A stretch of DNA of 64,000 nt from CAZBMJ01 sp964493205 (GTDB lineage Bacteria; Myxococcota; UBA727; JABDBI01). A model generated the notes under the pieces. The model worked only from the letters and a program-made list of their open reading frames with translations. It was not told the DNA's origin and did not search any database. Position 1 is the stretch's first letter. Every line of letters starts with the position of its first letter. Location: assembly GCA_964493205.1 (NCBI GenBank), contig CAZBMJ010000003.1, positions 1-64,000 on the forward strand. The letters are read 5' to 3'. The position numbers were made by a program, and so were the translations under genes. Below, piece by piece: positions 36,410 through 45,060 of the stretch.

Positions 36410-37510
36410 TTATATAAAAATTTCGCCACTTTTAACTTTAAAGATTTGTATGGCATGTTCTTTGTTTATAAAAGCTTGTTGATCGGTGGCGGAAAAAAAA
36501 GCTTGTGATTCTAGTTCGTAAATTACATTTATTAAATTATTTTTTTTCTCGTTATCTAGCTCTGAAATAATGTCATCTAATATTATTATTGGAGAGCATT
36601 GTTTTATGTTTTTTATGGCAATCATTTGAGCTAGTTTAAAAGAGAGTACTAGGGAGCGTGCTTGTCCTCGTGAACAACTTTTTTGTGCCGATAAATTATT
36701 GATCATAAATTCTATGTCATCTAAGTGAGGGCCAAAAAGAGTAGTTCTTCTTATAATTTCTTGTTTATGTTTTAATATTTTAGTTTTATTCAGTAATTCT
36801 AATATTTCTTCTTGAGAAATTTTAATATAACTTTGTTCGCCAATTAAGTAATTTATAAAATAATTATTTATACTAAATATTTCATTCATTTTTTGTTTAA
36901 AAAATGGCATAAGGATTTCTATGGCTCTTAGCCTGTTATAAATAATAATAACCGCTTCTTTAATCAGCATAGAGCTAAAAGTTTCTAGTAATGCTAAGTT
37001 AAGGGGAAAGGTTTTTAATACCATATTTCTTTGAGATAAGATTTTTTCATAATTTTTTATACTTAACTGATGAGTGCTGAATAAGCTTATACAGGCTTGA
37101 TCTAAGACTTTTCGTCTTAAGCTTGCTGACCCCGATATCATGTTTAGTTCTTGGGGGACAAAAGATACTATGGAGAAGTTTTTTGATAATAAATTAGAAT
37201 TTTTAATAGCTTTTTGATTAAGAAATACTCTTTTACCCAGAGGCAAAATTTCTATAGCCACTTCACTGCAAGGGCTGTTAACAAAATTAGCTATTAAATT
37301 AGATTTTTGCTCACCGTGTTTGATTAAGTCATTGTTATTTAAAGAATTCATAGGTTTTAGTGAGCAAATAAGGGAAATGCTTTCTAAAAAATTAGTTTTT
37401 CCTTCAGCATTATTGCCAATAATTAGATTAAAACTGGGGCTAAAATTTACATTTGCAAAAATTATATTGCGAAAATTATGTATTTTTACTTGGTTTATTT
37501 GAGGTGACAT
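36410..37510 (-). CDS. recF: DNA replication and repair protein RecF
   Basis: 366 residues, normal for RecF. The opening IHNFRNIIFANVNFSP and Walker A GNNAEGKTNFLE are diagnostic. The ABC signature SRGQARSLVLSFKLAQM and Walker B IIILDDIISELD lie at the C-terminus. RecF loads RecA at single-strand gaps with RecO and RecR. It is not beside dnaA/dnaN/gyrB here; its neighbour is cysS, divergently placed 60 bases away. Confidence 0.96.
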   Translation of the reverse strand: MSPQINQVKIHNFRNIIFANVNFSPSFNLIIGNNAEGKTNFLESISLICSLKPMNSLNNNDLIKHGEQKSNLIANFVNSPCSEVAIEILPLGKRVFLNQKAIKNSNLLSKNFSIVSFVPQELNMISGSASLRRKVLDQACISLFSTHQLSIKNYEKILSQRNMVLKTFPLNLALLETFSSMLIKEAVIIIYNRLRAIEILMPFFKQKMNEIFSINNYFINYLIGEQSYIKISQEEILELLNKTKILKHKQEIIRRTTLFGPHLDDIEFMINNLSAQKSCSRGQARSLVLSFKLAQMIAIKNIKQCSPIIILDDIISELDNEKKNNLINVIYELESQAFFSATDQQAFINKEHAIQIFKVKSGEIFI

Positions 37511-37570
37511 ATTATTAAAAGCCTGTTAGAGCAAAATTAAAAATAAAAACATAATAGGTGAAGAATAGCT

Positions 37571-38962
37571 ATGCTTACTCTATTTAATACTCTTAGCAAG
37601 AAAGTAGAAGAATTTAAACCCATAAAAGCTGGTGAAGTTGGTTTATATACTTGTGGCCCTACGGTGTATAACTATGCTCATATTGGCAATTTGCGTACCT
37701 ATATATTTGAAGATATTTTGCGACGCACACTTGATCATAACGGCTATAGCATAAAGCATGTTATGAATATAACCGATGTGGGTCATTTAGAATCTGATGC
37801 TGATGCGGGAGATGATAAAATGGAATTGGCTGCAAAAAAAGAAGCCAAATCTCCTTACGAAATTGCTAAATATTATGAAGAAGCATTTTTTGCTGATACA
37901 AAAAAGCTTAATATTTTGCTACCAACCATTGTTTGCAGAGCTACACAGCATATAAAAGAAATGCAAGATTTCGTTCTTGAGTTAGAGCACAAAGGATTTA
38001 CTTATAACGTAGATGGCAATGTTTACTTTCGTATTAGTAAATTTCCAAGTTATACCGAACTTTCCAAACGCAAATTAGAAGATTTATTGGAAGGTGCGCG
38101 GGTAGAAGTAGACCATCGTAAGGAAAATCCTCTTGATTTTGTATTGTGGTTTTCTAACAGCAAGTTTCCTAATCAAATTATGAAGTGGGATTCAGTGTGG
38201 GGTGAAGGCTTTCCTGGTTGGCATATTGAATGTTCAGCTATGGCTTCAAAATATTTAGGCGATCATTTTGATATTCATTGTGGAGGAGTGGACCATATTA
38301 GTATTCACCATTCCAATGAAATTGCTCAAAGTGAAGCAAAAACTGGTAAAAAGTGGGTTAATTATTGGTTGCACGGTGAGTTTTTAGTCTTGCAAAAAGA
38401 AAAAATGTCTAAGTCTTTAGGTAACTTTTTGACCATTAATTCTCTCATAGAAAATGGCTATGATCCAATGCATTATCGTTATTTATGCTTTTTGGCTCAC
38501 TATAGATCGCAATTATTTTTTAGTTTTGAAGCACTTGATAGCGCTAAAAATGCCTTTGAATCTTTACGCAATAGAGTTTTAAGTTTTAAGCTCAATCCTC
38601 AAGCCCCAAAAAATACTAGTTTAAAGCAAGAATTAAAGAAAGATTTTTTTGCAGCTATGAATAATGATTTATCTATGCCTATTGCTTTATCTATACTTTG
38701 GCAAACATTGAAAGAGCCAAATCTATCAAATGGCGATAAGCTTGAGTTACTTTTCGAATTTGATAAAATTTTAGGTTTTGATATGGCCAATTTTGAAGAA
38801 CCAAAGTTGTCTAGTGAGCAAATGGCCTTAGTAGAAGAAAGAGAACTAGCTCGCCAAAATAAAGATTTTGCAAAAGCAGATAGCTTAAGAGATAAATTAT
38901 TACAAACAGGAGTTTGCCTAAAAGACACCAAAGATAAAACATCTTGGTATCTAGATTTTTAG
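37571..38962 (+). CDS. cysS: Cysteinyl-tRNA synthetase
   Basis: 463 residues, normal size. CGPTVYNYAHIGN carries the zinc Cys28 and the HIGH-type motif (HIGN, 37-40). HIECSAMASKYLG and DIHCGGVDHISIHH hold further zinc ligands, and KMSKSLGNF is the KMSKS loop near 278. The enzyme charges tRNA-Cys in the cytosol. The next gene, a small exported Cys-rich protein, starts 9 bases after the stop. Confidence 0.97.
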   Translation: MLTLFNTLSKKVEEFKPIKAGEVGLYTCGPTVYNYAHIGNLRTYIFEDILRRTLDHNGYSIKHVMNITDVGHLESDADAGDDKMELAAKKEAKSPYEIAKYYEEAFFADTKKLNILLPTIVCRATQHIKEMQDFVLELEHKGFTYNVDGNVYFRISKFPSYTELSKRKLEDLLEGARVEVDHRKENPLDFVLWFSNSKFPNQIMKWDSVWGEGFPGWHIECSAMASKYLGDHFDIHCGGVDHISIHHSNEIAQSEAKTGKKWVNYWLHGEFLVLQKEKMSKSLGNFLTINSLIENGYDPMHYRYLCFLAHYRSQLFFSFEALDSAKNAFESLRNRVLSFKLNPQAPKNTSLKQELKKDFFAAMNNDLSMPIALSILWQTLKEPNLSNGDKLELLFEFDKILGFDMANFEEPKLSSEQMALVEERELARQNKDFAKADSLRDKLLQTGVCLKDTKDKTSWYLDF

Positions 38963-38971
38963 GGGGTAACT

Positions 38972-39292
38972 ATGAAAAAAATAGGGGTGGTTTTAGGCAT
39001 TTTAATAACTTTTTTATTTGTTAGTGCTGAGAGTAGTTGTGAAAAATCAAGCATGCAAGCTGCTACAGAATCTTCTTGTAAAACCAATGAAGATTGCGTA
39101 CTGGTAAAACAAGATTGTTGTGATTGTCGTCGTGGTGGCAAACAAGAAGCCTTAAGTAAAACTAAAGCTGCAGAAAAAATACAAAATTTATCTACTAAAT
39201 GCGACGGTGTTATGTGCGCACAAGTTATGAGCAATGATCCTTCTTGCAAGCAAACGGCTGTTTGCGACAAGAATCAGTGTGTTTTGCAATAA
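38972..39292 (+). CDS. Small exported cysteine-rich protein
   Basis: 106 residues with a signal peptide (GVVLGILITFLFVSA) and eleven cysteines in the mature part, including DCCDC and several Cys spaced 4-9 residues apart. The NEDCVLV...DCCDC pattern resembles small secreted disulfide domains seen in many bacteria, whose function is unknown. It lies 9 bases downstream of cysS and is probably co-transcribed. Confidence 0.75.
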   Translation: MKKIGVVLGILITFLFVSAESSCEKSSMQAATESSCKTNEDCVLVKQDCCDCRRGGKQEALSKTKAAEKIQNLSTKCDGVMCAQVMSNDPSCKQTAVCDKNQCVLQ

Positions 39293-39339
39293 ATAAAATA
39301 GCTCCCAAGATAGCTGCTGATAAGGGTTTAAAGTAGATG

Positions 39340-39560
39340 GTATCTAAGTTTAATCGACTATCCGTTCGTGGTGAGGAGCTGCGAAGCGGCGTCTAACAAC
39401 CATAAAACTAAGGCCACCCTTGCCAGATGGCGTTAAAGCGGACGAGCAGAAAATTTTTAGGGTGTGGCCGCTATAGCCTAGGGTTTGGTCGCGCCTTTGG
39501 CCCTCGGTCACTCTAGGCTGACAATGTTTTTTGCCGTTGGCAAATGGGCAGTGATAAATA
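39340..39560. other. GC-richer intergenic block of unknown nature
   Basis: This stretch is visibly richer in G and C than its surroundings. It contains CCGTTCGTGGTGAGG, a motif like dispersed repeats of other genomes, and short inverted pieces (GGCCAC/GTGGCC and CCTAG/CTAGG). Open frames across it look incidental. It may be a degraded mobile element or a structured RNA; I cannot tell which. Confidence 0.4.
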
Positions 39561-39610
39561 TTTTGTCTGTATATTATCTGCTTTAATAAATCCTTAAGTT
39601 GCAGCCTATG

Positions 39611-39697
39611 CGTCTTGGCGAGCGAAAGCGAAGCCATCCAGAAAAAATGCCTGGATTGCCACACCTTTCGTTTATGCTCAAGGTTCGCAACGACAAT
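39611..39697. repeat. Nested palindromic intergenic repeat (family 2), opposite orientation
   Basis: Reverse-complement relative of the element at 18415-18506. It shares GCGAACCTTGAGC, AAAGGTGTGGCAAT and the outer CGTCTTGGCGA/GTCGTTGCGA arms. The inner hairpin differs: ATCCAG pairs with CTGGAT here, ATCTAG with CTAGAT in the other copy, so pairing is kept while sequence changes. Confidence 0.75.
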
Positions 39698-39777
39698 AAC
39701 TTAATTTTTTCATTCCATGAAATCATCTGCGTTACAAAAAAGTTCTCTTCGTGAGTCCTTTTTTTGCGATGGTTTAC

Positions 39778-40079
39778 ATGGAAAAAAAATTAAAAATATT
39801 GTTCGTATTTTTTATATGCTTAAGCACAAGTTATCATTTGATTTCACAAACTATTGCTGCTGGTCAGTACCATACAGTATTGCTCGACAAAGAAGGCCAT
39901 GTGTATCCTTTGGCAAAGGAAAGCATGGTGAATTAGGGCATAGAGATAATGCAAATCAGTTTGTGCCTAAACAAGTAGAAGGCATTCCACCAATAGCATT
40001 ACCTGCCGATAGATTTAGCAAAACTAAAAGTGCTAATAAAATATACATTACTGCTCCCTTGGTTTTTAATTTTATATAA
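39778..40079 (+). pseudogene. Exported RCC1-repeat gene, frameshifted and truncated
   Basis: From the ATG at 39778 the frame gives a signal peptide (ILFVFFICLSTSYHLISQ) and then AAGQYHTVLLDKEGHVY, a standard RCC1 blade start. The continuation, SFGKGKHGELGHRDNANQF then VPKQVEGIP, lies in another frame. One base is missing at about 39903-39908 (TATCCTTTGG). Only one blade remains out of the usual seven, and the reading frame ends at 40079. RCC1 proteins in eukaryotes act on Ran GTPase, and intracellular bacteria use RCC1-type effectors. This copy is almost certainly inactive. Confidence 0.75.
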
Positions 40080-40122
40080 GTTAAAGAAATGCTTGTAATG
40101 CGGGCAGGCATGAAATATATAA

Positions 40123-40210
40123 GTTTTGAATAAGCCAAGCTATTTAAATTATGTTTTCAGCCCATTCCTACGTGCCACGCCTTGTGCGAGGCATCCAGAT
40201 AATTAGCTTT
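40123..40210. repeat. Single family 1 palindromic arm
   Basis: CCTACGT, hairpin GCCACGCCTTGTGCGAGGC (loop CTTGT, one A-A mismatch), then ATCCAGATAATTAG at about 40167-40204. The upstream block from about 40129 (ATAAGCCAAG then TTTAAATTATG) matches the flank of the copy at 5431. It lies in the queF leader, ending about 30 bases before the start codon. Confidence 0.75.
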
Positions 40211-40237
40211 TTACAAAAGGCTTGTAACGGAGCAAAC

Positions 40238-41068
40238 ATGAATAATTTAAGAGAAACACTAGGAAGTAATGCTTTATTGGGTAAAACCACTAATTATCCA
40301 TCTAACTATGATAAAAATTTACTGTTTCCTGTTGAACGCAACAAACAGCGAACTGCCATGGGTTTTGAACCTACGATGAAATTTCATGGGGTAGATGTTT
40401 GGAACATGTATGAAGTGGCTTTTTTAAATAATAAATCCAAACCCGTAAGATTAGCTCTAAGCATGTATTTGGATGCTAATTCAAAATTTTTGCCAGAATC
40501 TAAATCAGTAAAATTATATTTTAATTCGTTTAATAACGAAAAATTTAATAGTGTTAATGATTTTTTAAATATTGTGCAAAAAGATATTTCAGAAATTTGT
40601 AATACAAATATAAAAATAGTAGTTAATTCTTCTAATATAAATTTTGATAATTATGCTGTTAATAATTATACTTGTATTGATGATTTAGATATAGATATTA
40701 GTGATTATAAGAAAAACGCTGATTTGCTAAAAAATTCTAGTGAGTTGGTGTCTGAAAAATTGGTAAGCCATCTGTTTAAATCACATTGTTTATGTACGGG
40801 CCAGCCTGACTGGGGTTCTATTTTTATTGAATACCAAGGTCAAAAACTCTGTCATGAAGGTTTATTGGCTTATTTGGTTTCTTTTTATAATCATGTGGGT
40901 TTTAGCGAAAATTGTATTGAGCAAATTTTTGTTGATCTAAATAGCCGCTTTAAGTTTGAGTATTTAACAGTTTTTGGTAGATTTTTGCGCCGTGGTGGCA
41001 TTGATATTAATCCTTATAGATCAAGTAGCTCTAAGGAAATTAATGATATTCGCCTTCTTTGGCAATAG
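40238..41068 (+). CDS. queF: NADPH-dependent 7-cyano-7-deazaguanine reductase (type II QueF)
   Basis: 276 residues from the ATG at 40238 with GGAG upstream; the open frame begins earlier, inside the repeat. Key parts are the E. coli-type N-terminal half (GFEPTMKFHGVDVWNMYEV), the substrate/NADPH motif ESKSVKLYFNS, and the catalytic Cys in SHCLCTGQPDW. HEGLLAYLVSFYNHVGFSE and FGRFLRRGGIDINPYR follow. It reduces preQ0 to preQ1 for queuosine in tRNA, and goes with queE at 34903. The two-domain layout is the proteobacterial type. Confidence 0.95.
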   Translation: MNNLRETLGSNALLGKTTNYPSNYDKNLLFPVERNKQRTAMGFEPTMKFHGVDVWNMYEVAFLNNKSKPVRLALSMYLDANSKFLPESKSVKLYFNSFNNEKFNSVNDFLNIVQKDISEICNTNIKIVVNSSNINFDNYAVNNYTCIDDLDIDISDYKKNADLLKNSSELVSEKLVSHLFKSHCLCTGQPDWGSIFIEYQGQKLCHEGLLAYLVSFYNHVGFSENCIEQIFVDLNSRFKFEYLTVFGRFLRRGGIDINPYRSSSSKEINDIRLLWQ

Positions 41069-41077
41069 TGAGATTAT

Positions 41078-42058
41078 ATGCATTATAATATATTATTTTT
41101 AAGTATTTTTTATGGTTTATTTTTATGTAGTAATAATCAGGTTCCTGCTAAAATAGTGGAAAGCTTAAGCGTGCAAGAAGAAGAATTAAAAGTTAATATA
41201 AGCTTAATAGGTGAGCTAAGTGCGCAAGGCTATACAGTACTTAAACCTCAAGATAGTGGTATAGTGGAGAAAATTTTAGTTAAATCTTCCCAAAAAGTTA
41301 AAAAAGGCGAAATTTTATTAATTTTACAAAACAAAACTGAACAAAGTTCTTTGGAATTATCTAAAAAAAAGCTGGAATTAGCTAAATTAGAACTGGAGCG
41401 TTTACAAAAATTATTTGCTAAAAAAGATATTGCTTCTAACATGTTAGATCAAGCAAAAAAAGAGCTACTAGCGGCGCAAAGCGCTTATGAAGCCAGCAAA
41501 AAAAGTTTGTCTTATACACAGGTGAAAGCTCCATTTGATGGCGAAATAGGAATTTTTATGGTTTCTGTGGGCCAGCATGTGGATACATCTAGCGCTTTGA
41601 TTACTTTGTGGCAAAAGCCATTGTTGCTTAAAATTAAAATACCTGCCCTTTATTTGCCAAAAATTAATCCTAAGCAAGAAGTGCTCTTCAAAAATCAAAT
41701 TTTTAAGCTTGATGAAGTACAAAAAGTCTTAGATCCCTTAAGTAAAACTGGATTAGCCCAAGTAAATAATTTATCTTGTGAAAATTGTATTATTGGAGCT
41801 AGTGAAAAAGTAAGCATTGTACTGCTTAATAAGCGCGCTATTATGGTTCCTAAGTTTGCTGTTTATTCTTTAGAAAAGTCTTATTTCGTAAAAATTATTA
41901 ACGATAATAACACTATTGAAGATCGCTTAGTAGAGATAGGGGTAGAGCAAGATGGTAAATTTGAAATTATTTCTGGTTTAAAAATTTTTGAAAAAATAGT
42001 TAAATATAACCCTTTAAGGGTGAGAAATAACGAAGTAGTCAAGGTATTAAATAAATGA
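41078..42058 (+). CDS. RND efflux periplasmic adaptor (membrane fusion protein)
   Basis: 326 residues. An N-terminal membrane or signal segment (ILFLSIFYGLFLCS) precedes the lipoyl-like half GIVEKILVKSSQKVKKGEIL. A coiled-coil hairpin (about 85-140, Lys/Leu-rich) follows, then the second half SYTQVKAPFDGEIGIF and a beta-barrel region. It links the inner-membrane pump to the outer-membrane channel. The stop overlaps the pump gene as ATGA. Confidence 0.92.
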   Translation: MHYNILFLSIFYGLFLCSNNQVPAKIVESLSVQEEELKVNISLIGELSAQGYTVLKPQDSGIVEKILVKSSQKVKKGEILLILQNKTEQSSLELSKKKLELAKLELERLQKLFAKKDIASNMLDQAKKELLAAQSAYEASKKSLSYTQVKAPFDGEIGIFMVSVGQHVDTSSALITLWQKPLLLKIKIPALYLPKINPKQEVLFKNQIFKLDEVQKVLDPLSKTGLAQVNNLSCENCIIGASEKVSIVLLNKRAIMVPKFAVYSLEKSYFVKIINDNNTIEDRLVEIGVEQDGKFEIISGLKIFEKIVKYNPLRVRNNEVVKVLNK

Positions 42059-45000
42059 AAATTTTTAGTTTTTTTATTGAAAGGCCTATTACTTCTATAG
42101 TGGTTAACTTAATTTTAGTATTACTTGGTCTACTAGCATTTAATAATTTATTAGTAGATGAGTATCCAAAAGTAGTTTTGCCAAAAATTCAAATAAGTAC
42201 TGCTTTTCCTAATGCTTCGGCCAAAACTGTGGAAGAAGAAATTACTTCTATAGTTGAGAAATCTTTAGCGTCCTTAGAAGGCATTGATACTATTACTTCA
42301 GAGTCTTTTAATGGAGCAAGCAAAGTTTTATTAAAATTTTCCCCCTCAGTCTCGGTTGATAAAGCACTTATGCAAGTAAGCCAAGAACTTCCTAGTATTA
42401 AAGCACAATTGCCAAAAGAGGCAGAAATGCCTAAGCTTGAGCGTTTTGGAGAGCAAGGTCCAGTATTTTTTCTATCGGTTAATAGTAAAACTATGCAAGG
42501 GCCAGAGCTAACTCATTTTGCTGAGTTAAATATTAAAAATTATTTTTTGGGCCTAGATGGGGTAGCAAAGGTAGAAGTGTGGGGTAATCCTTATGCAATG
42601 TATGTAAAGCTTGATAAGCTTGCCATGCATACTGCTCAAATAGATGTGTCGGACGTCGTTACTATTCTTAAAAAAAATCAGATGATGCTACAAGCTGGGC
42701 AAAGCTTGGATAAAGAGCCTCTAAGCTTAAATGTCGTGCCCAAAAATATTAAAAATTATCAAGATCTTATTGTAGGAAAAAATGGCGAAAATATAGTTCG
42801 TTTAGGTGATATTGCTGAGATTTCATTACAAGAAGATGATAAAAATTTTAAGGCATATATTGCAGGCGTAAATAGTGTTTTAATAGGTATTTATAAAAGT
42901 GATGATGGCAATATTTTATCGGTGAGTGATAAAATTAAAAGTATTGTTCCAAAAGTTAATGAAGAGCTAAGAGGTAGCGCTAGCGTTCAAATTGAAAGCG
43001 ATAAATCTATTTTTACCCGTACTTCACTAAAAACTATTTATAAAACTATTATAGAAGCTTGTTTGTTGGTTTTATTAATTATATTTTTATTTTTACATAA
43101 TTTAAGAGCTACTTTTATACCTTTGGTCACCATTCCTATTTCACTTATAGCTAGTTTTATGGTGTTAAATTTTTTAAACTATTCTATTAATACTATTACA
43201 CTGTTGGCCATAGTACTCGCTGTAGGCCTGGTTGTGGACGATGCTATTGTTGTTTTAGAAAATATTTTTCGCTACATAGAAAATGGTTTATCTCCTAAAG
43301 AAGCTGCCAAAAAAGGTATTGAAGAAATTGGCTTTGCTATTATTGCCATGACATTAACCTTGGTCAGTGTTTTTATGCCCTTAATGTTTGTGCATGACAT
43401 TACTGGTGTTGTTTTGCAACAATTTGCTGTTACCCTTGCTTGTTCAGTATTTTTTTCTGGTATTGTGGCATTAACGCTATCTCCCATGATGTGTTCTAAA
43501 CTATTAAAAGTTAATCATACTAAACATAAATTTTTTATGATGAGTGATAATTTTATTAATGCTTTTCAAAAATTTTATTTAAAAATTTTAAATATATTAT
43601 TTAATAACTCATTAAAAGTTTTTATTAGTATTTTTTTAATACTAGCACTGGGAATTTATGGCTTTTATAAAATTAAAAAAGATTTATTACCTAAAGAAGA
43701 TAGAAGCATGATTGGAGCAAGCATCCCCAATATTCATGGGTTAAACTCAGAAGAAATGCAAAGTTATGTGGCTGATGTGGAACAAAGGTTTGCAAGTTTA
43801 CCTGAAGTACAAAAAATTATTACCTTATCTTTTACTAAAAATACTAATATTGTTTGTGTGCTTAAACCTCATGAAGAAAGAAAAATACATGCAGAAGATT
43901 TATTGGCTAAAATTCGTGATTTAGTAAGCGATATACCATCGGCTAATGTTTGGCCTTGGTCATGGGATATTGGTTTTGCTGCTTTAGCACAAAATGATAA
44001 TAATGAGGGTTTAAGCTTAGTTTTTAGAAGTATTGCTTCTTATGAAGAGCTTGATAATAAGGCTCGTTTATTTATTGAAGAGCTAGAAAAAGATAAGTAC
44101 TTAACTGATATTCGTAAAGACTTAAATATTAATCGACGTTCTTTTATTGTTAAACCTATACGTCAAGAAATGGATAATTTTGGTATTAGTGAGTTGCAAA
44201 TATCTCTTGCATTACAGGTGTTTTTGGACGGCATGAATGCGTCAGAATATAGAAAAGATTCACAGCGATATAATGTATATCTGCGTTCTACTGATCCTGA
44301 TGCTTCACTAGAATCTATTTACATAAAAAGTAATAAGGGTTTAGGTATGGTTTCTTTGGCTAGTGTGGCAAAAATAAGTGAAGAAATAACTGCTTCAAGT
44401 TTTGGGCACTATAACCAAATGCGATCATTAAAAATAAGTGCTAATTTTGATGCTAAAAAAAGTTTAGGTGAAGTAAAAAATTATTTAGATTCAATGGTCA
44501 GTAAGCATGTGCCAGAGTCCATAATTGTGAGCTACGAAGGTGCTTTGAAAGAGCAGTCAAAATCTTTACAGACATTTGTGCTGTTAATGCTAGCCGGATT
44601 ATTATTTGTATTTTTTGTGCTGGCCATACAATTTGAAAGTTTTATAAATCCCTTAATTATTTTATTTACGGTACCTATGGCTTTAATAGGAGCGATCTTA
44701 GTTATGTGGCTTTTAAAATCAAATGCCAATTTGTACACTCAGGTAGGTATGCTTACTTTGATTGGATTAATTACTAAGCATGGTATTTTATTGGTTGAAT
44801 ATGTCTCTCAAAATTTAAAAGCTGGTATAAATTTAAAAACAGCCGTATTTGATGCAGCTAATTTAAGATTTAGGCCAATTATTATGACAACTGCTGCAAC
44901 AGTGCTAGGTGCGTTACCATTAGTTTTATCAGGTGGAGCTGGTAGTGAAGCACGCTTTAGTATTGGTATTGTGATTGTTTCAGGTATGATTTTCGGCACT

Positions 45001-45060
45001 ATTTTAACACTGTTTTTTTTGCCACTTTTAATTTATAGAATTAAGCAGGTTAAAAAATGA
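42055..45060 (+). CDS. RND-family efflux pump, inner-membrane transporter
   Basis: 1001 residues with the two-fold RND layout: TM1 (IERPITSIVVNLILVLLGLL), a large periplasmic loop, TM2-7, a second loop, then TM8-12. TM4 carries GLVVDDAIVVLEN, the proton-relay Asp pair. PNIHGLNSEEMQ and LAIQFESFINPLIILFTVPM match AcrB/MexF-type HAE1 pumps. It exports hydrophobic compounds using the proton gradient. ATGA overlaps join it to the adaptor before and the TolC-like gene after. Confidence 0.96.
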   Translation: MKIFSFFIERPITSIVVNLILVLLGLLAFNNLLVDEYPKVVLPKIQISTAFPNASAKTVEEEITSIVEKSLASLEGIDTITSESFNGASKVLLKFSPSVSVDKALMQVSQELPSIKAQLPKEAEMPKLERFGEQGPVFFLSVNSKTMQGPELTHFAELNIKNYFLGLDGVAKVEVWGNPYAMYVKLDKLAMHTAQIDVSDVVTILKKNQMMLQAGQSLDKEPLSLNVVPKNIKNYQDLIVGKNGENIVRLGDIAEISLQEDDKNFKAYIAGVNSVLIGIYKSDDGNILSVSDKIKSIVPKVNEELRGSASVQIESDKSIFTRTSLKTIYKTIIEACLLVLLIIFLFLHNLRATFIPLVTIPISLIASFMVLNFLNYSINTITLLAIVLAVGLVVDDAIVVLENIFRYIENGLSPKEAAKKGIEEIGFAIIAMTLTLVSVFMPLMFVHDITGVVLQQFAVTLACSVFFSGIVALTLSPMMCSKLLKVNHTKHKFFMMSDNFINAFQKFYLKILNILFNNSLKVFISIFLILALGIYGFYKIKKDLLPKEDRSMIGASIPNIHGLNSEEMQSYVADVEQRFASLPEVQKIITLSFTKNTNIVCVLKPHEERKIHAEDLLAKIRDLVSDIPSANVWPWSWDIGFAALAQNDNNEGLSLVFRSIASYEELDNKARLFIEELEKDKYLTDIRKDLNINRRSFIVKPIRQEMDNFGISELQISLALQVFLDGMNASEYRKDSQRYNVYLRSTDPDASLESIYIKSNKGLGMVSLASVAKISEEITASSFGHYNQMRSLKISANFDAKKSLGEVKNYLDSMVSKHVPESIIVSYEGALKEQSKSLQTFVLLMLAGLLFVFFVLAIQFESFINPLIILFTVPMALIGAILVMWLLKSNANLYTQVGMLTLIGLITKHGILLVEYVSQNLKAGINLKTAVFDAANLRFRPIIMTTAATVLGALPLVLSGGAGSEARFSIGIVIVSGMIFGTILTLFFLPLLIYRIKQVKK

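Noticed and set aside
39350..39664. Minus-strand open frame of 104 codons
   Set aside because: It runs through the GC-rich block and the family 2 palindrome, with no protein-like pattern or ribosome-binding site; treated as incidental.
40080..40237. queF leader considered as a preQ1 riboswitch
   Set aside because: It is mostly the family 1 palindrome and its flank; the short preQ1-type aptamer pattern was not found.
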